Part shown: positions 28,496-36,648 of the stretch, piece by piece | How the letters are laid out: each line of letters starts with the position of its first letter | How positions within the stretch are numbered: position 1 is the first letter of the stretch | DNA from: Caulobacterales bacterium | Lineage (GTDB): Bacteria; Pseudomonadota; Alphaproteobacteria; Caulobacterales; Aquidulcibacteraceae | NCBI GenBank assembly: GCA_017303355.1 | Contig: JAFLCU010000001.1 | Span: 124,001-188,000, forward strand | Length of the DNA stretch: 64,000 nucleotides | Reading direction: 5' to 3' | The notes under the pieces: generated by a model | Database searches by the model: none | What the model was told of the DNA's origin: nothing | What the model saw: only the letters and a program-made list of their open reading frames with translations | Made by a program: the position numbers and the translations under genes

Positions 28496-29424
28496 TAGAA
28501 ATAGCCTTCCAATTTGCGGCGCTCCATGGCGGCCGCATTGGCGCGATCATCCATGCGCGTGGCGCCGCGCTCGGAGACCGACGCCGTCAATGTTTCCAGA
28601 AGCACGTCCTCGGCGTTCGCCGCGAAGCTCTCGACCGGGCACGTGCACGTAATGTCGCCTACCGTGCGGAAACGCACCGGCAAACGTTCCACGCGTTCAT
28701 CCGCGCGCGGCGGCGTGATCTCGGTGATCGGAAATAGCAGACCATCACGGCGCACGACATCGCGATCGTGCGTGTAATAAAGCGCCGGCAACGCAAGCTT
28801 TTCGCGCGCGATATAGGCCCAGACATCCGCTTCCGTCCAATTCGAGAGCGGGAAGATGCGCATGTTCTCGCCAGCGGCGAGGTGGCGATTATAGAGGCCC
28901 CACAGCTCGGGACGCTGCGCGCGCGGCCGCCAGGCGCCAAACGCATCGCGGTGCGAGAACACGCGTTCTTTCGCGCGCGCCTTTTCCTCATCGCGGCGCG
29001 CCCCGCCGATGAGCGCGTCAAACTGGAATTCTTGCTGCGCCTCCAGCAGCGTCACCGCTTGCGCCGCGTTGCGGCTGGCGGTTTCGCTGGCCAGACGCAC
29101 GCTGCCACGGCGGATGGATTCTTCCACGCCACGCACGACCAGCTTCAGCCCCGCCTCCGCCGCACGCTGATCACGGAACTCCAGCACTTCCGGGAAATTG
29201 TGGCCCGTATCGATGTGCAGCAGCGCAAATGGCGGCTTCGCGGGTGCGAACGCCTTCAACGCGAGATGCAACAGCACCGCACTGTCCTTGCCACCCGAAA
29301 ACATCAGCGCCGGACGCGCATAATGCGTCAGCTCGCGCAAAATATAGACCGCCTCCGCCTCGAGCCGGTCGAGGCGCGCCATCGCCGCCAGCGACGCGTG
29401 CGTTTCTAGCGCTCCGCCGCTCAT
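28495..29424 (-). CDS. cysD: Sulfate adenylyltransferase subunit CysD
   Basis: A 309-residue PP-loop ATPase that activates sulfate to APS with CysN. Motifs: 'PALMFSGGKDSAVLLHLALK' holds the PP-loop SGGKDS, and 'IGGARRDEEKARAKERVFS' is the family signature. Length is standard. Start ATG 29424 was chosen (MSGGALETH); it overlaps the upstream cysH stop by one base (TGATG). The frame is open to 29544 inside cysH but adds no family sequence. Confidence 0.95.
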   Translation of the reverse strand: MSGGALETHASLAAMARLDRLEAEAVYILRELTHYARPALMFSGGKDSAVLLHLALKAFAPAKPPFALLHIDTGHNFPEVLEFRDQRAAEAGLKLVVRGVEESIRRGSVRLASETASRNAAQAVTLLEAQQEFQFDALIGGARRDEEKARAKERVFSHRDAFGAWRPRAQRPELWGLYNRHLAAGENMRIFPLSNWTEADVWAYIAREKLALPALYYTHDRDVVRRDGLLFPITEITPPRADERVERLPVRFRTVGDITCTCPVESFAANAEDVLLETLTASVSERGATRMDDRANAAAMERRKLEGYF

Positions 29425-30671
29425 CAGCGCGCCGCGTTCAGTGTCGTATGCAAGCCGCATTCTTTGCTGTCCTGATTTTCCCACCACCAACGGCCATTGC
29501 GCGGGTCTTCGCCCGGGCGGATCGCCTTCGTGCAAGGTTCGCAACCAATGGAGACGTAGCCGCGCTGATAAAGCGCGTTCATCGGAATATCGAAGCGCGC
29601 GGCATAGGCGAGCACATCAGCCCAAGCCCAATCCGCGAGCGGATTGTATTTCTGCATGTTGCGCTCTGAATCGCGCTCGGATTCCGGCAATGCCCCGCGC
29701 GTGATCGCCTGATCGCGACGCTGGCCGGTGATCCACGCGTCGCGCCCGCTCAGCGCTTCGTTGAGTGGACCGACCTTGCGGATGTTGCAGCAAAGTTTGC
29801 GCGCGGCCACGCTATCGTAGAAGCCATCCTTGCCGTGCGCGACGATATAAGCCGCAACCGCGTGCGCATCGGGGCGGCGCACATCGATCTCGATGCCGTA
29901 GCGCTCTTTCACTTGCGGGATGAGCGCCAATGTCTCCAGATTGAGTCGGCCGGTTTCGAGCGTGAATATCTCGATCGGCAGTTTCAGGCGCGCGATCACA
30001 TCGGTGATCACCATGTCCTCGGCGGAGAGGCTTGAGGCCAAGGCCGGGCGTTCGTGGCGCGCGGCGAGTTGAGCGAGCGCGCGCTCCAGCAAGCGCACCC
30101 GCGCGGCGAAATTCGCGTCGGCGCGATCCGTGGCCGTGCCCGCGACAACTGCGCCCTGATACGGCACGCCAAACGAATCGAGCGAGCGAAGCGCAATGTC
30201 CGCGCTTTGATCCGCGCGCAGCGCGAATGAATCGAAGCCCACGCGCGCCATGGCGAACACTTGGTCGGCCGTCACCGCGCCCTGCGCGCGCAGTCGGCCC
30301 TGATAGTTCAGCCGCTTGCGTAGCAAAAACGCATGCGAATAGCCGCGGCCGTCGCCGATGCGGTGGAAATCAACCGAGATCAAAGCCGCATTGCCGATGC
30401 GGCCGTCCAACTTTTTCACGTCATCGGCCGGCTGCAGCAGAATCGCGCCGCCCTCTTGCGAGCCGTCGAGCCATTCCTGCATCGACAGATATTGGCCGCC
30501 TTCCCATTCCGTGCTGGTGGGCGCCGTCGGCTGCTTCACGTTCGGCACGATCTTCTTGCGCACATCGCCGTGGCCCTCATTGGCCGGCTTCGGCGCTACC
30601 GGCGCGGCGCGCTCCGGCGCCTGGCCGATCACTTTGGCGCCCCGCGCGTCGAGTTCGATCACGAGGTTCAT
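29424..30671 (-). CDS. cysH: Fusion of DUF934 domain with APS reductase CysH
   Basis: A 415-residue two-part protein. Residues about 60-165 match DUF934, a small protein normally encoded separately beside cysI and cysH ('DVKKLDGRIGNAALISVDF', 'GDGRGYSHAFLLRKRL'). Residues about 190-415 are CysH, with 'ALASSLSAEDMVITDVI' and 'IFTLETGRLNLETL'. Cysteine pairs 'KLCCNIRK' and 'GCEPCTKA' are the [4Fe-4S] ligands of the APS-using type, and the catalytic Cys is in 'KECGLH'. It therefore should reduce APS to sulfite. ATGA overlap with cysI. The role of DUF934 is not established; a link to sulfite reductase electron supply is likely from context. Confidence 0.9.
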   Translation of the reverse strand: MNLVIELDARGAKVIGQAPERAAPVAPKPANEGHGDVRKKIVPNVKQPTAPTSTEWEGGQYLSMQEWLDGSQEGGAILLQPADDVKKLDGRIGNAALISVDFHRIGDGRGYSHAFLLRKRLNYQGRLRAQGAVTADQVFAMARVGFDSFALRADQSADIALRSLDSFGVPYQGAVVAGTATDRADANFAARVRLLERALAQLAARHERPALASSLSAEDMVITDVIARLKLPIEIFTLETGRLNLETLALIPQVKERYGIEIDVRRPDAHAVAAYIVAHGKDGFYDSVAARKLCCNIRKVGPLNEALSGRDAWITGQRRDQAITRGALPESERDSERNMQKYNPLADWAWADVLAYAARFDIPMNALYQRGYVSIGCEPCTKAIRPGEDPRNGRWWWENQDSKECGLHTTLNAAR

Positions 30672-32317
30672 GCGGCGACGGGCTCCTCGATCAAAGCGGC
30701 CTTGAACGAGTCAGCGCCCAGGCGTTCGACGGCGGCGATGAAGCTCTCGCCCTCGTCGCGGTGCGCAAGATAATGGCGCGCCAAGCGATCGATCACGCCT
30801 GGCACTTCTTCCTGACGCACCGACTTGCCCGTCAGCACGCCCAGCCGGCCCACGCCATCGGCGCGGCCGCCGAGCAGCACTTGATACCAATCCTCGCCCG
30901 CCTTCTCGACGCCAAGCACGCCGATATGGCCGACATGGTGATGCGCGCAGGCATTGATGCAGCCCGACACATTGATGGCTATCGCGCCAAGCTCTTGCTC
31001 GATCGGCGCCAAGGTCTCGGCGATCGCCGCCGAGAGCGGGATCGATTTGGCGTTGGCGAGCGAGCAGAAATCGCCGCCCGGGCAGCAAATGATGTCCGAC
31101 GCCATGTCGATATTCGCGCGCGCCAGCCCACGTGAATCCAATTCGCCGAACAGCGCATGCAGCTTGGCGCGCGGCACGTGCGGCAGGATCAGGTTCTGGT
31201 GATACGAAACGCGGATCTCATTGAAGCTGTAGCGATCAGCGAGATCGGCGATGAAATCCATCTCGTCCGAGGTCGCGTCGCCCGGCGCTACGCCTTCGCG
31301 CTTCAGGCTGATCGTCACGGCGGCGTAATCGGCGTGGCGGTGCGCCTTGATGTTGCGCTTCTTCCAGGCCCGGAAATGCGCATCGACCGGCAGCGTCTTC
31401 GACGCCGGCTCCGACCAGCTTTCCAGCGGCGGATCGGCGAAGAATTTCGCGACGCGATCCAACGCGTCCTGCGTCAGCGTATTCGGCCCATTGCGCAGAT
31501 GCGCCCAATCGCGTTCCACCTCGGCGGCGAACGCTTCCGCGCCAAGCTCTTGGACTTGGATCTTGATGCGCGCCTTGAAGATATTGTCGCGCCGGCCGAG
31601 GCGATTGTATGCGCGCAGCACCGCCTCGCTGTAGGTGAGCATTTCGCTCCAGTGCAGATCGCGCTTGATGATCGAGGCGATGCGCGGCGTGCGCCCTTGC
31701 CCGCCGCCGACCTTCACGACCAGGCGCACCTCGCCCGCGTCATCGCGATAGAGATCGAAGGCGAGGTCGTGCACGGGCGTCGCGGCGCGGTCTTCCTCGG
31801 CGCCGTTGAACGCGACCTTGAACTTGCGCGGCAGGTGCGCGAATTCCGGATGCAGCGTCGACCATTGCCGCATCAGCTCGCAATACGGACGCGGATCGAC
31901 GATCTCGTCCTGCGCCAGCCCCGCGAACGCATCGGTGGTGACATTGCGCACGCATGAGCCGCTGGTCTGGATCGCGTGCATCGAGACGGTCGCCAGTTCG
32001 GCCAGAATATCTGGGACTTCTTCGACCTTCACCCAATTGTACTGGATGTTTTGGCGTGTGGTGAAATGACCGTAACCGCGATCATAGCGCCGGGCGATGT
32101 CGGCCAGCTTGCGCAGCTGCGTCGATGACAGCACGCCGTACGGAATGGCGATGCGCAGCATCGGCGCGTAGCGTTGAATATAGAGCCCGTTTTGCAGGCG
32201 TAGCGGCTTGAACGCGTCCTCGTCCAGCTCGCCAGCCAGGTAGCGCAGCGTCTGGTCGCGAAATTGCGCTACGCGTTCCTCAACGATGAGGCGGTCGACG
32301 GCGTCGTAGCGGTACAT
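30668..32317 (-). CDS. cysI: Assimilatory sulfite reductase hemoprotein CysI
   Basis: A 549-residue siroheme/[4Fe-4S] enzyme reducing sulfite to sulfide with six electrons. Cluster ligands: 'CCPGGDFCSLANAKSI' and 'VSGCINACAHHHVGHIG'. Substrate and siroheme contacts include 'FTTRQNIQYNW' and 'GSCVRNVTTD'. First gene of the operon. Start 32317 (MYRYDAVDRL) is the first with family similarity; the open frame extends to 32428 in unrelated GC-rich leader. No cysJ is present and fpr is, so a ferredoxin-dependent reaction is inferred. Confidence 0.93.
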   Translation of the reverse strand: MYRYDAVDRLIVEERVAQFRDQTLRYLAGELDEDAFKPLRLQNGLYIQRYAPMLRIAIPYGVLSSTQLRKLADIARRYDRGYGHFTTRQNIQYNWVKVEEVPDILAELATVSMHAIQTSGSCVRNVTTDAFAGLAQDEIVDPRPYCELMRQWSTLHPEFAHLPRKFKVAFNGAEEDRAATPVHDLAFDLYRDDAGEVRLVVKVGGGQGRTPRIASIIKRDLHWSEMLTYSEAVLRAYNRLGRRDNIFKARIKIQVQELGAEAFAAEVERDWAHLRNGPNTLTQDALDRVAKFFADPPLESWSEPASKTLPVDAHFRAWKKRNIKAHRHADYAAVTISLKREGVAPGDATSDEMDFIADLADRYSFNEIRVSYHQNLILPHVPRAKLHALFGELDSRGLARANIDMASDIICCPGGDFCSLANAKSIPLSAAIAETLAPIEQELGAIAINVSGCINACAHHHVGHIGVLGVEKAGEDWYQVLLGGRADGVGRLGVLTGKSVRQEEVPGVIDRLARHYLAHRDEGESFIAAVERLGADSFKAALIEEPVAA

Positions 32318-32692
32318 AGCAAAAGCGGCCTGGGAGGAGACGGGCAGCGGGCCCCACCGAGCCCAGACAATGGGCGCCGCCCCGGCCCCAAGACAGCCCG
32401 CCCCCCTTAAGCGTAGCTTCAGGCCCACTAATACCCGACTTGCCTGGTGGACTTTAACGCCACTCTTTAAATCTCACCCATCCCCGGGGCGCGGCTGTTT
32501 AGGCTGTTTAAAAGTTGGAGCGCGCCGCTCCGCGGCGCATGCGCGGCGGAGCCGCGCGCTCCCGTTTTCAGGCGCCGCGTGTGGGATAGACCACGCACTA
32601 ATCCTACGGCGTCATTTTTAAAAACGCCGCAACGCCAAGCGCTTGCAAGAATCTTCGCGCAATCAATCCGACCGCTTCACAACGGCCGCATA
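32318..32692. promoter_or_regulatory. Intergenic leader of cysI with repeat and hairpin, no gene seen
   Basis: About 375 bases between divergent genes. It holds the cysI leader (very G-rich on the minus strand), a double-hairpin repeat at 32517-32562, and a weak hairpin CGGCGT...ACGCCG around 32609-32631. I do not recognise a riboswitch; SAM-II and SAM/SAH type cores were looked for by eye and not seen. Confidence 0.4.
32517..32562. repeat. Double-hairpin repeat, copy 1 (family B)
   Basis: A 46-base element with outer arms GGAGCGCG/CGCGCTCC enclosing two adjacent hairpins: GCGCCGC-TCC-GCGGCGC and GCGCGGC-GGA-GCCGCGC, joined by AT. A second copy lies at 33357-33403. The first hairpin differs between copies by a paired C-G to T-A change, so pairing is kept. 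Looks like a REP-type intergenic element. Confidence 0.75.
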
Positions 32693-33220
32693 ATGGCGGC
32701 CATGAAACATCACCGGCCCCACATCTCACAGCATCGCTTGGAAAGGTTCGCGACTTGGTCGCGGCTGATGCTTGTGTGGTTTGCCGGGATTTTCGCTGGC
32801 GTTTGCACCAAATCACGTCGCCTGCGCCGCTACGGCGATCTCACGCTCGATCGTCTCGCGACCCAAGTCGCCGCCATCATCTACCACCGCGCCGTCAATC
32901 TGCTTAGCCTCTATGCACGTCCGCAAGAAACCGTGCGCGTGTTCGGCACACGCGGCTTTAACCAACGCACCGGCCCCAAAAGCCTCGTGCGCGCCGCGCA
33001 TGGTTCGTGGCTGCGCAAAGCCTTGCGCCATCGCGATCCCGTCGCGCGCATCTCCATATTGCTGCACGCGCTCGCGCACATCGACCGTTACGTCGCGCGC
33101 ATCCTGCCGCGTCTGAAGCGCCGTCTGACGCGCATCTCAGCGCGCGTCATCGCCGCCCCGCCAGCGCACGCCGTGCGCTCACTCGCGATCGCGGACATCT
33201 GCGCCGCTGATTCCTCCTAA
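32693..33220 (+). CDS. Hypothetical Arg/His-rich protein with one hydrophobic helix
   Basis: A 175-residue protein I do not recognise. It begins MAAMKHHRP (alternative ATG at 32702), has one likely membrane segment near residues 25-39 ('LMLVWFAGIFAG'), then a basic, helical region ('LRRYGDLTLDRLATQVAAI', 'RDPVARISILLHALAHIDRY') ending in 'CAADSS'. It is very basic. It stands alone between repeat elements (32517 before, 33223 onward after) and is divergent from cysI. Coding is supported by helical periodicity and a coherent product, but no homology is claimed; a chance frame in GC-rich DNA is not fully excluded. Confidence 0.55.
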   Translation: MAAMKHHRPHISQHRLERFATWSRLMLVWFAGIFAGVCTKSRRLRRYGDLTLDRLATQVAAIIYHRAVNLLSLYARPQETVRVFGTRGFNQRTGPKSLVRAAHGSWLRKALRHRDPVARISILLHALAHIDRYVARILPRLKRRLTRISARVIAAPPAHAVRSLAIADICAADSS

Positions 33221-33222
33221 GC

Positions 33223-33248
33223 GGACCGCCGGCTCGCCGCGCCGGCAT
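33223..33248. repeat. Family A hairpin repeat (single)
   Basis: GGACCGCCGGC, a short spacer, then GCCGGCAT. GCCGGC arms can pair around a 7-base spacer. It shares its ends with elements at 33313, 42416 and 42479. It lies just after the stop of the hypothetical gene and might also end its transcript. Confidence 0.6.
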
Positions 33249-33265
33249 GCCTGACACAAACCCAA

Positions 33266-33290
33266 CCGTGTGGAGCCCCGCTCCACACGG
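33266..33290. repeat. Perfect 11-bp hairpin
   Basis: CCGTGTGGAGC and GCTCCACACGG (33266-33276, 33280-33290) pair perfectly around CCC. No T-run follows on either strand, so it is not a standard terminator. It lies within a cluster of four hairpins between 33223 and 33403. Confidence 0.6.
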
Positions 33291-33312
33291 CCAAACGTGC
33301 TGCGCCCAATAT

Positions 33313-33335
33313 GGACCGCCGGCGCCCCCGCCGGC
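33313..33335. repeat. Family A hairpin repeat
   Basis: GGACC followed by GCCGGCG-CCCC-CGCCGGC, a 7-bp stem. Compared with the 42416 copies (GCCGGCT-TCC-AGCCGGC) the loop-closing pair is G-C instead of T-A, so the stem is kept while the sequence changes. Confidence 0.6.
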
Positions 33336-33356
33336 CCGCACCGGCCTTCGCGGGTT

Positions 33357-33403
33357 GGAGCGCGTCGCTCCCGCGACGCATGCGCGGCGCAGCCGCGCGC
33401 TCC
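33357..33403. repeat. Double-hairpin repeat, copy 2 (family B)
   Basis: Second copy of the 32517 element, same orientation, 840 bases away. Hairpins are GCGTCGC-TCCC-GCGACGC and GCGCGGC-GCA-GCCGCGC inside GGAGCGCG/CGCGCTCC arms. Differences from copy 1 are one compensatory pair and loop changes only. Confidence 0.75.
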
Positions 33404-33449
33404 CTCCTTCCGAAGCCCTCTCCAAGCGGCGGTTGCAATCTCCAAGAGA

Positions 33450-34496
33450 TCAGCGCTTCGGAAGCGCGGCCCAATAATCGAAATCAAGCACGACGTTGGG
33501 ATCGTATTCGCCGGCGTCGTTCTTGAACGGGAAATCCGCGGCCGGTTTGTTTTTCACGGCCACCAGGCGCAAACGCAACGCGCCGATTTCACCCAAATCC
33601 TCCTTCGCCAGCACTTCCGACCACGCATAAAGCGTGTCGCCCGCAAACAGTGGATTGACGTGGCGCCCGCCATTGATGGCGATCATCAGCTGCGCGTTGG
33701 CGAGGCCGTTGAAGGCCAGCGCGCGCGCGATCGAGATGGTGACGCCGCCATAGATGAGGCGCTTGCCGAAGCGTGACTCTTTCTGCGCCAGCGCGTCGAA
33801 ATGCACTTTCGCTGTGTTCTGATAAAGCCGCGTGGCGAGCTGATGCTCGGCCTCCTCCACCGTCATGCCGTCGACGTGATCGATCTTTTCGCCAACTTCG
33901 TAATCCTGAAACGCGTGCGGCGAACCGGCGAGCCCAAAATCATAATCGGTGAAATCGATACCCTGCGGCAGCACAAGTTCGGGCGGCGGCACGGATGAAG
34001 CTGGAGTCTTCGGCGGCGCATCAATCACTTCGGCGCTCGCCTCGCGCTTGTTGACCATCACCCAGCGCACATAGGAGAGCACAGGGATTTCGTCTTGATT
34101 GAAGCCCGTCGTGCGCACAGTGACGACGCCGGTTTTGCCGTTCGAATTCTGCTTCACGCCCAGCACTTCGGAGACGGCGTTCAACGTGTCGCCAGCATAA
34201 ACCGGCGCCAAGAACCGGCCCTCGGCGTAGCCAAGATTGGCGACGGCGTTCAACGAAATATCCGGCACGGTTTTGCCGAACACAGTGTGAAACACGAGCA
34301 GCGGATCAACCGGCGCGCCCGGCAGCCCGCAATTCTGCGCAAAGCTGTCGGCGCTGAAGAGCGCGTAACGCGAGCCCGTCAGCGCGATATTAAGCGCGAC
34401 ATCGCCTTCCGTGATCGTCCTCGGCGTCGCATGCGCGATGATTTGGCCTTGGCGGAAGTCTTCAAGGAAATTGCCGGGATTTGATTTCGTGGTCAT
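33450..34496 (-). CDS. mch: Mesaconyl-CoA hydratase
   Basis: A 348-residue double-hotdog MaoC-type enzyme that hydrates mesaconyl-C1-CoA to beta-methylmalyl-CoA in the ethylmalonyl-CoA pathway for acetate-unit assimilation. It matches the Rhodobacter enzyme as I recall it through 'NFLEDFRQGQIIAHATPRT', 'VFGKTVPDISLNAVANLGYA', 'GEKIDHVDGMTVEEAEH', 'ATRLYQNTAKVHFDA', 'FAGDTLYAWSEVLAKED' and 'VVLDFDYW'. Length is equal to known Mch. It overlaps the upstream gene by 4 bases and shares its operon with a CitE-like lyase that could take the next step. Other pathway enzymes (Ccr, Ecm, Mcd) are not in the window. Confidence 0.9.
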   Translation of the reverse strand: MTTKSNPGNFLEDFRQGQIIAHATPRTITEGDVALNIALTGSRYALFSADSFAQNCGLPGAPVDPLLVFHTVFGKTVPDISLNAVANLGYAEGRFLAPVYAGDTLNAVSEVLGVKQNSNGKTGVVTVRTTGFNQDEIPVLSYVRWVMVNKREASAEVIDAPPKTPASSVPPPELVLPQGIDFTDYDFGLAGSPHAFQDYEVGEKIDHVDGMTVEEAEHQLATRLYQNTAKVHFDALAQKESRFGKRLIYGGVTISIARALAFNGLANAQLMIAINGGRHVNPLFAGDTLYAWSEVLAKEDLGEIGALRLRLVAVKNKPAADFPFKNDAGEYDPNVVLDFDYWAALPKR

Positions 34497-36163
34497 GCGT
34501 CTTCTCTTTGCGTCGGCGCGGGCGCGGGCTCAACCGCTTCCGGCGCGAGCCAGCCAGAATAATGCGTCAATCGCCCGATCAAAGGCAGTGCGATGGGGAC
34601 ATCGAAGCGAAAGCGGCCTTCTGCATCCTGGCTTTCCGTCGCGGTCGAGCGCGGCGCCAGCCACGACGGCAAACGCAACGGGCCGATGCGCCATCCGATA
34701 ATGCTCATCGTGAGCGTGCCTTTCTCCGCCGCGACCTTCATATCGAACGAAAACGGGCCAAAGCGTTCACTGACGACGCCCGGCCCCACGACGCACAGCC
34801 GGCTTTCCATGCGCTTTCCGGAAAAGCGGCGCGTCCACACCTCCTTGTCCGGACCGAGGCGTTTGACCACGGCGACCTCCACCGGCGCGTCGGCGCGCGG
34901 CAGGCCGAACAGCGCCGCAATGAAGGCAGCCAAGGGCGATGTTGCGCTACGCACTTCAGCGATGCCGCGCATACGCGTGACAGGGCCAGCGCGATGCGCC
35001 GCGCGCACCGCCGGCGCGAGCGTTTCGAATGCGTCGCCCAGCGCCAACTCAAATGGCGAACCGAGTTGCGCTGCATCGATCAACGTCGTGAAGCCATGCC
35101 GGCCGAACTCCGGAGCGAACTCTTCCAGGTCGACCATGCCGACACAAGCGCGCGCGCCAGGCGGAAGCGCTTCGCCCCGCACGAAGCGCCGCGCCAGAAT
35201 GAGCGCGGCGAAGGTTGGCGTGTAGGGACCCAAACCGTCAGGCGCGAACATCGTCCAGCGCGCGTACGCCGGACGATCTTCCCTGTCGCGCCCAAGCGCT
35301 TCGACGACCATGCCGCCGCGGTCGCTGCCGAACGGCCGCAGCCAATCGCCGAGTATCCGTAGCGGATCGGCGAGCCAGCTCAGATTGTGCAACCCGCCCC
35401 AGCGCTTCAGCGCGCTGATCATCTCCATGCCACGCTGCATGATCGGCAATTCAAGGCCCGCGGCGAAGATTGCGCCATCGCGCGGCGCATAATGCGCCGG
35501 GATCAAATCCAAATCCGGCACCTCGGCCAGCGCATAGCGCCGCCGCCCGATCAGCGGCGCATCAATCGCACCGCAATTGGACCAGCCGCCGCGCGTACGC
35601 CAGGCGCCGTCCTCGAACACGAGCACCGGCGCACCGGTCCATGACAGGATCGCCTTCATCACCGCCGGGCCGCGCTCCATTTGCGTCGCGGGGGCGATGC
35701 CGGCGCGGATGCTGTCGATACGGCCCCAGCCGGCGCACACGCGCGCGAGCACGGCGTGCGTCAGCGCCGGCGTCGAGCTCGCGCCGGTGATGGCGGCGAC
35801 GCCGTTCGCGCGCGCCAGCGCGTCGAGGCCCGGAAACGCGGCGACGAAATCGCGGGCGTCGGCGAGGTCGAGATAATTGGCGCCGGCTTCGATCACCGCG
35901 CGCGCGAAGCGCAAATCCGCGCCTTGGAACGGGCCCGCCGCATCGATCACCAGATCAACGCGCGTGGCGCGCACGGTATCGGCCGTCGCGGTTTCGCGAT
36001 CGAGCGCGATCGCGTCCGCCGCGCCGACCGCGCGCGCCGCGTCCTGGGCGCGTGCAAGCGAGCGTCCCGCCAAGGTGACGTGCGCATCCGAGCTGGCGAT
36101 CAAGCCAAGCGCCAGACGTCTGCCAAATACGCCGGCGCCGCCCACAATGAGCACGCGCTTCAT
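34493..36163 (-). CDS. Saccharopine-dehydrogenase-like NAD(P)-binding protein with DUF4166-type C-terminus
   Basis: A 556-residue protein. The N-terminus is a Rossmann fold ('MKRVLIVGGAGVFGRRLALGL') of the saccharopine dehydrogenase NADP-binding group, followed by 'DLVIDAAGPFQGADLRFARAV' (split). From about residue 390 on there is a separate domain resembling DUF4166 ('ESRLCVVGPGVVSERFGPFSF', split). The substrate is unknown. Start ATG 36163 overlaps the DCC gene stop by 4 bases; the longer open frame has no family sequence. Two-gene coupling with mch is evident, but a direct metabolic link is only a guess. Confidence 0.75.
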   Translation of the reverse strand: MKRVLIVGGAGVFGRRLALGLIASSDAHVTLAGRSLARAQDAARAVGAADAIALDRETATADTVRATRVDLVIDAAGPFQGADLRFARAVIEAGANYLDLADARDFVAAFPGLDALARANGVAAITGASSTPALTHAVLARVCAGWGRIDSIRAGIAPATQMERGPAVMKAILSWTGAPVLVFEDGAWRTRGGWSNCGAIDAPLIGRRRYALAEVPDLDLIPAHYAPRDGAIFAAGLELPIMQRGMEMISALKRWGGLHNLSWLADPLRILGDWLRPFGSDRGGMVVEALGRDREDRPAYARWTMFAPDGLGPYTPTFAALILARRFVRGEALPPGARACVGMVDLEEFAPEFGRHGFTTLIDAAQLGSPFELALGDAFETLAPAVRAAHRAGPVTRMRGIAEVRSATSPLAAFIAALFGLPRADAPVEVAVVKRLGPDKEVWTRRFSGKRMESRLCVVGPGVVSERFGPFSFDMKVAAEKGTLTMSIIGWRIGPLRLPSWLAPRSTATESQDAEGRFRFDVPIALPLIGRLTHYSGWLAPEAVEPAPAPTQREDA

Positions 36164-36594
36164 GGCGCCTGATCCAGAATGCGAGCGCGGAATCGCGGAT
36201 CGCCGGCCCAGCATTGCGCTCGACGGCCAAACCATTGGTATCGGTTGCGGGCGACGTGATCATAAATCCAGTTGCGCAAACCACGCGGCAGCACGCGCGC
36301 CACGGCGGTCCACCGCCAACCGGGCAACACCGCAAGCACAGCCAGCGCCGCATCGGCGCGAAAGCTTGCGCGGCGATCGACAATCGCCATATTCGTTTGT
36401 GGCGCGTCCGCGTCGATCCCAAAACGCCGCGCCAGGGCGCGGCCAAACGGCGATTGGATCGCCACGAATTTGAAGCGCGTCGCCCCGTCGTGGCGATGCA
36501 CGAAATGCGCCGCATGCGAGCACAACACGCAATCGCCGTCGAACAGGATCATATCCTGCGTAACGTCCGGCGCGTCGACGGCGTGCCAATCCAT
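36160..36594 (-). CDS. DCC family thiol-disulfide oxidoreductase-like protein (DUF393)
   Basis: A 144-residue small protein of the DCC family, named for its D-x-x-C-x-x-C motif, seen here as 'FDGDCVLCSHAAHFV' near residue 18. The family resembles thioredoxin-fold redox proteins; its partners are mostly unknown. Further family sequence is 'VAIQSPFGRALARRFGID' and 'LPRGLRNWIYDHVARNRY'. It lies at the head of a run with the saccharopine-like gene and mch, 54 bases after the CitE-like gene. Confidence 0.85.
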   Translation of the reverse strand: MDWHAVDAPDVTQDMILFDGDCVLCSHAAHFVHRHDGATRFKFVAIQSPFGRALARRFGIDADAPQTNMAIVDRRASFRADAALAVLAVLPGWRWTAVARVLPRGLRNWIYDHVARNRYQWFGRRAQCWAGDPRFRARILDQAP

Positions 36595-36648
36595 GGCTCA
36601 AACGTAGCGCGTCTCTCTTCCACCTCGAATGAGGCAAAGCGTCTCCGG

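Noticed and set aside
27236..28498. A 420-codon plus-strand frame opposite cysN
   Set aside because: Mirrors CysN almost exactly in extent and has a His/Arg-rich product with no recognisable family.
32318..32480. A SAM or other riboswitch in the cysI leader
   Set aside because: The leader is G-rich with possible stems, but no conserved core known to me was found by eye; a covariance-model search would decide.
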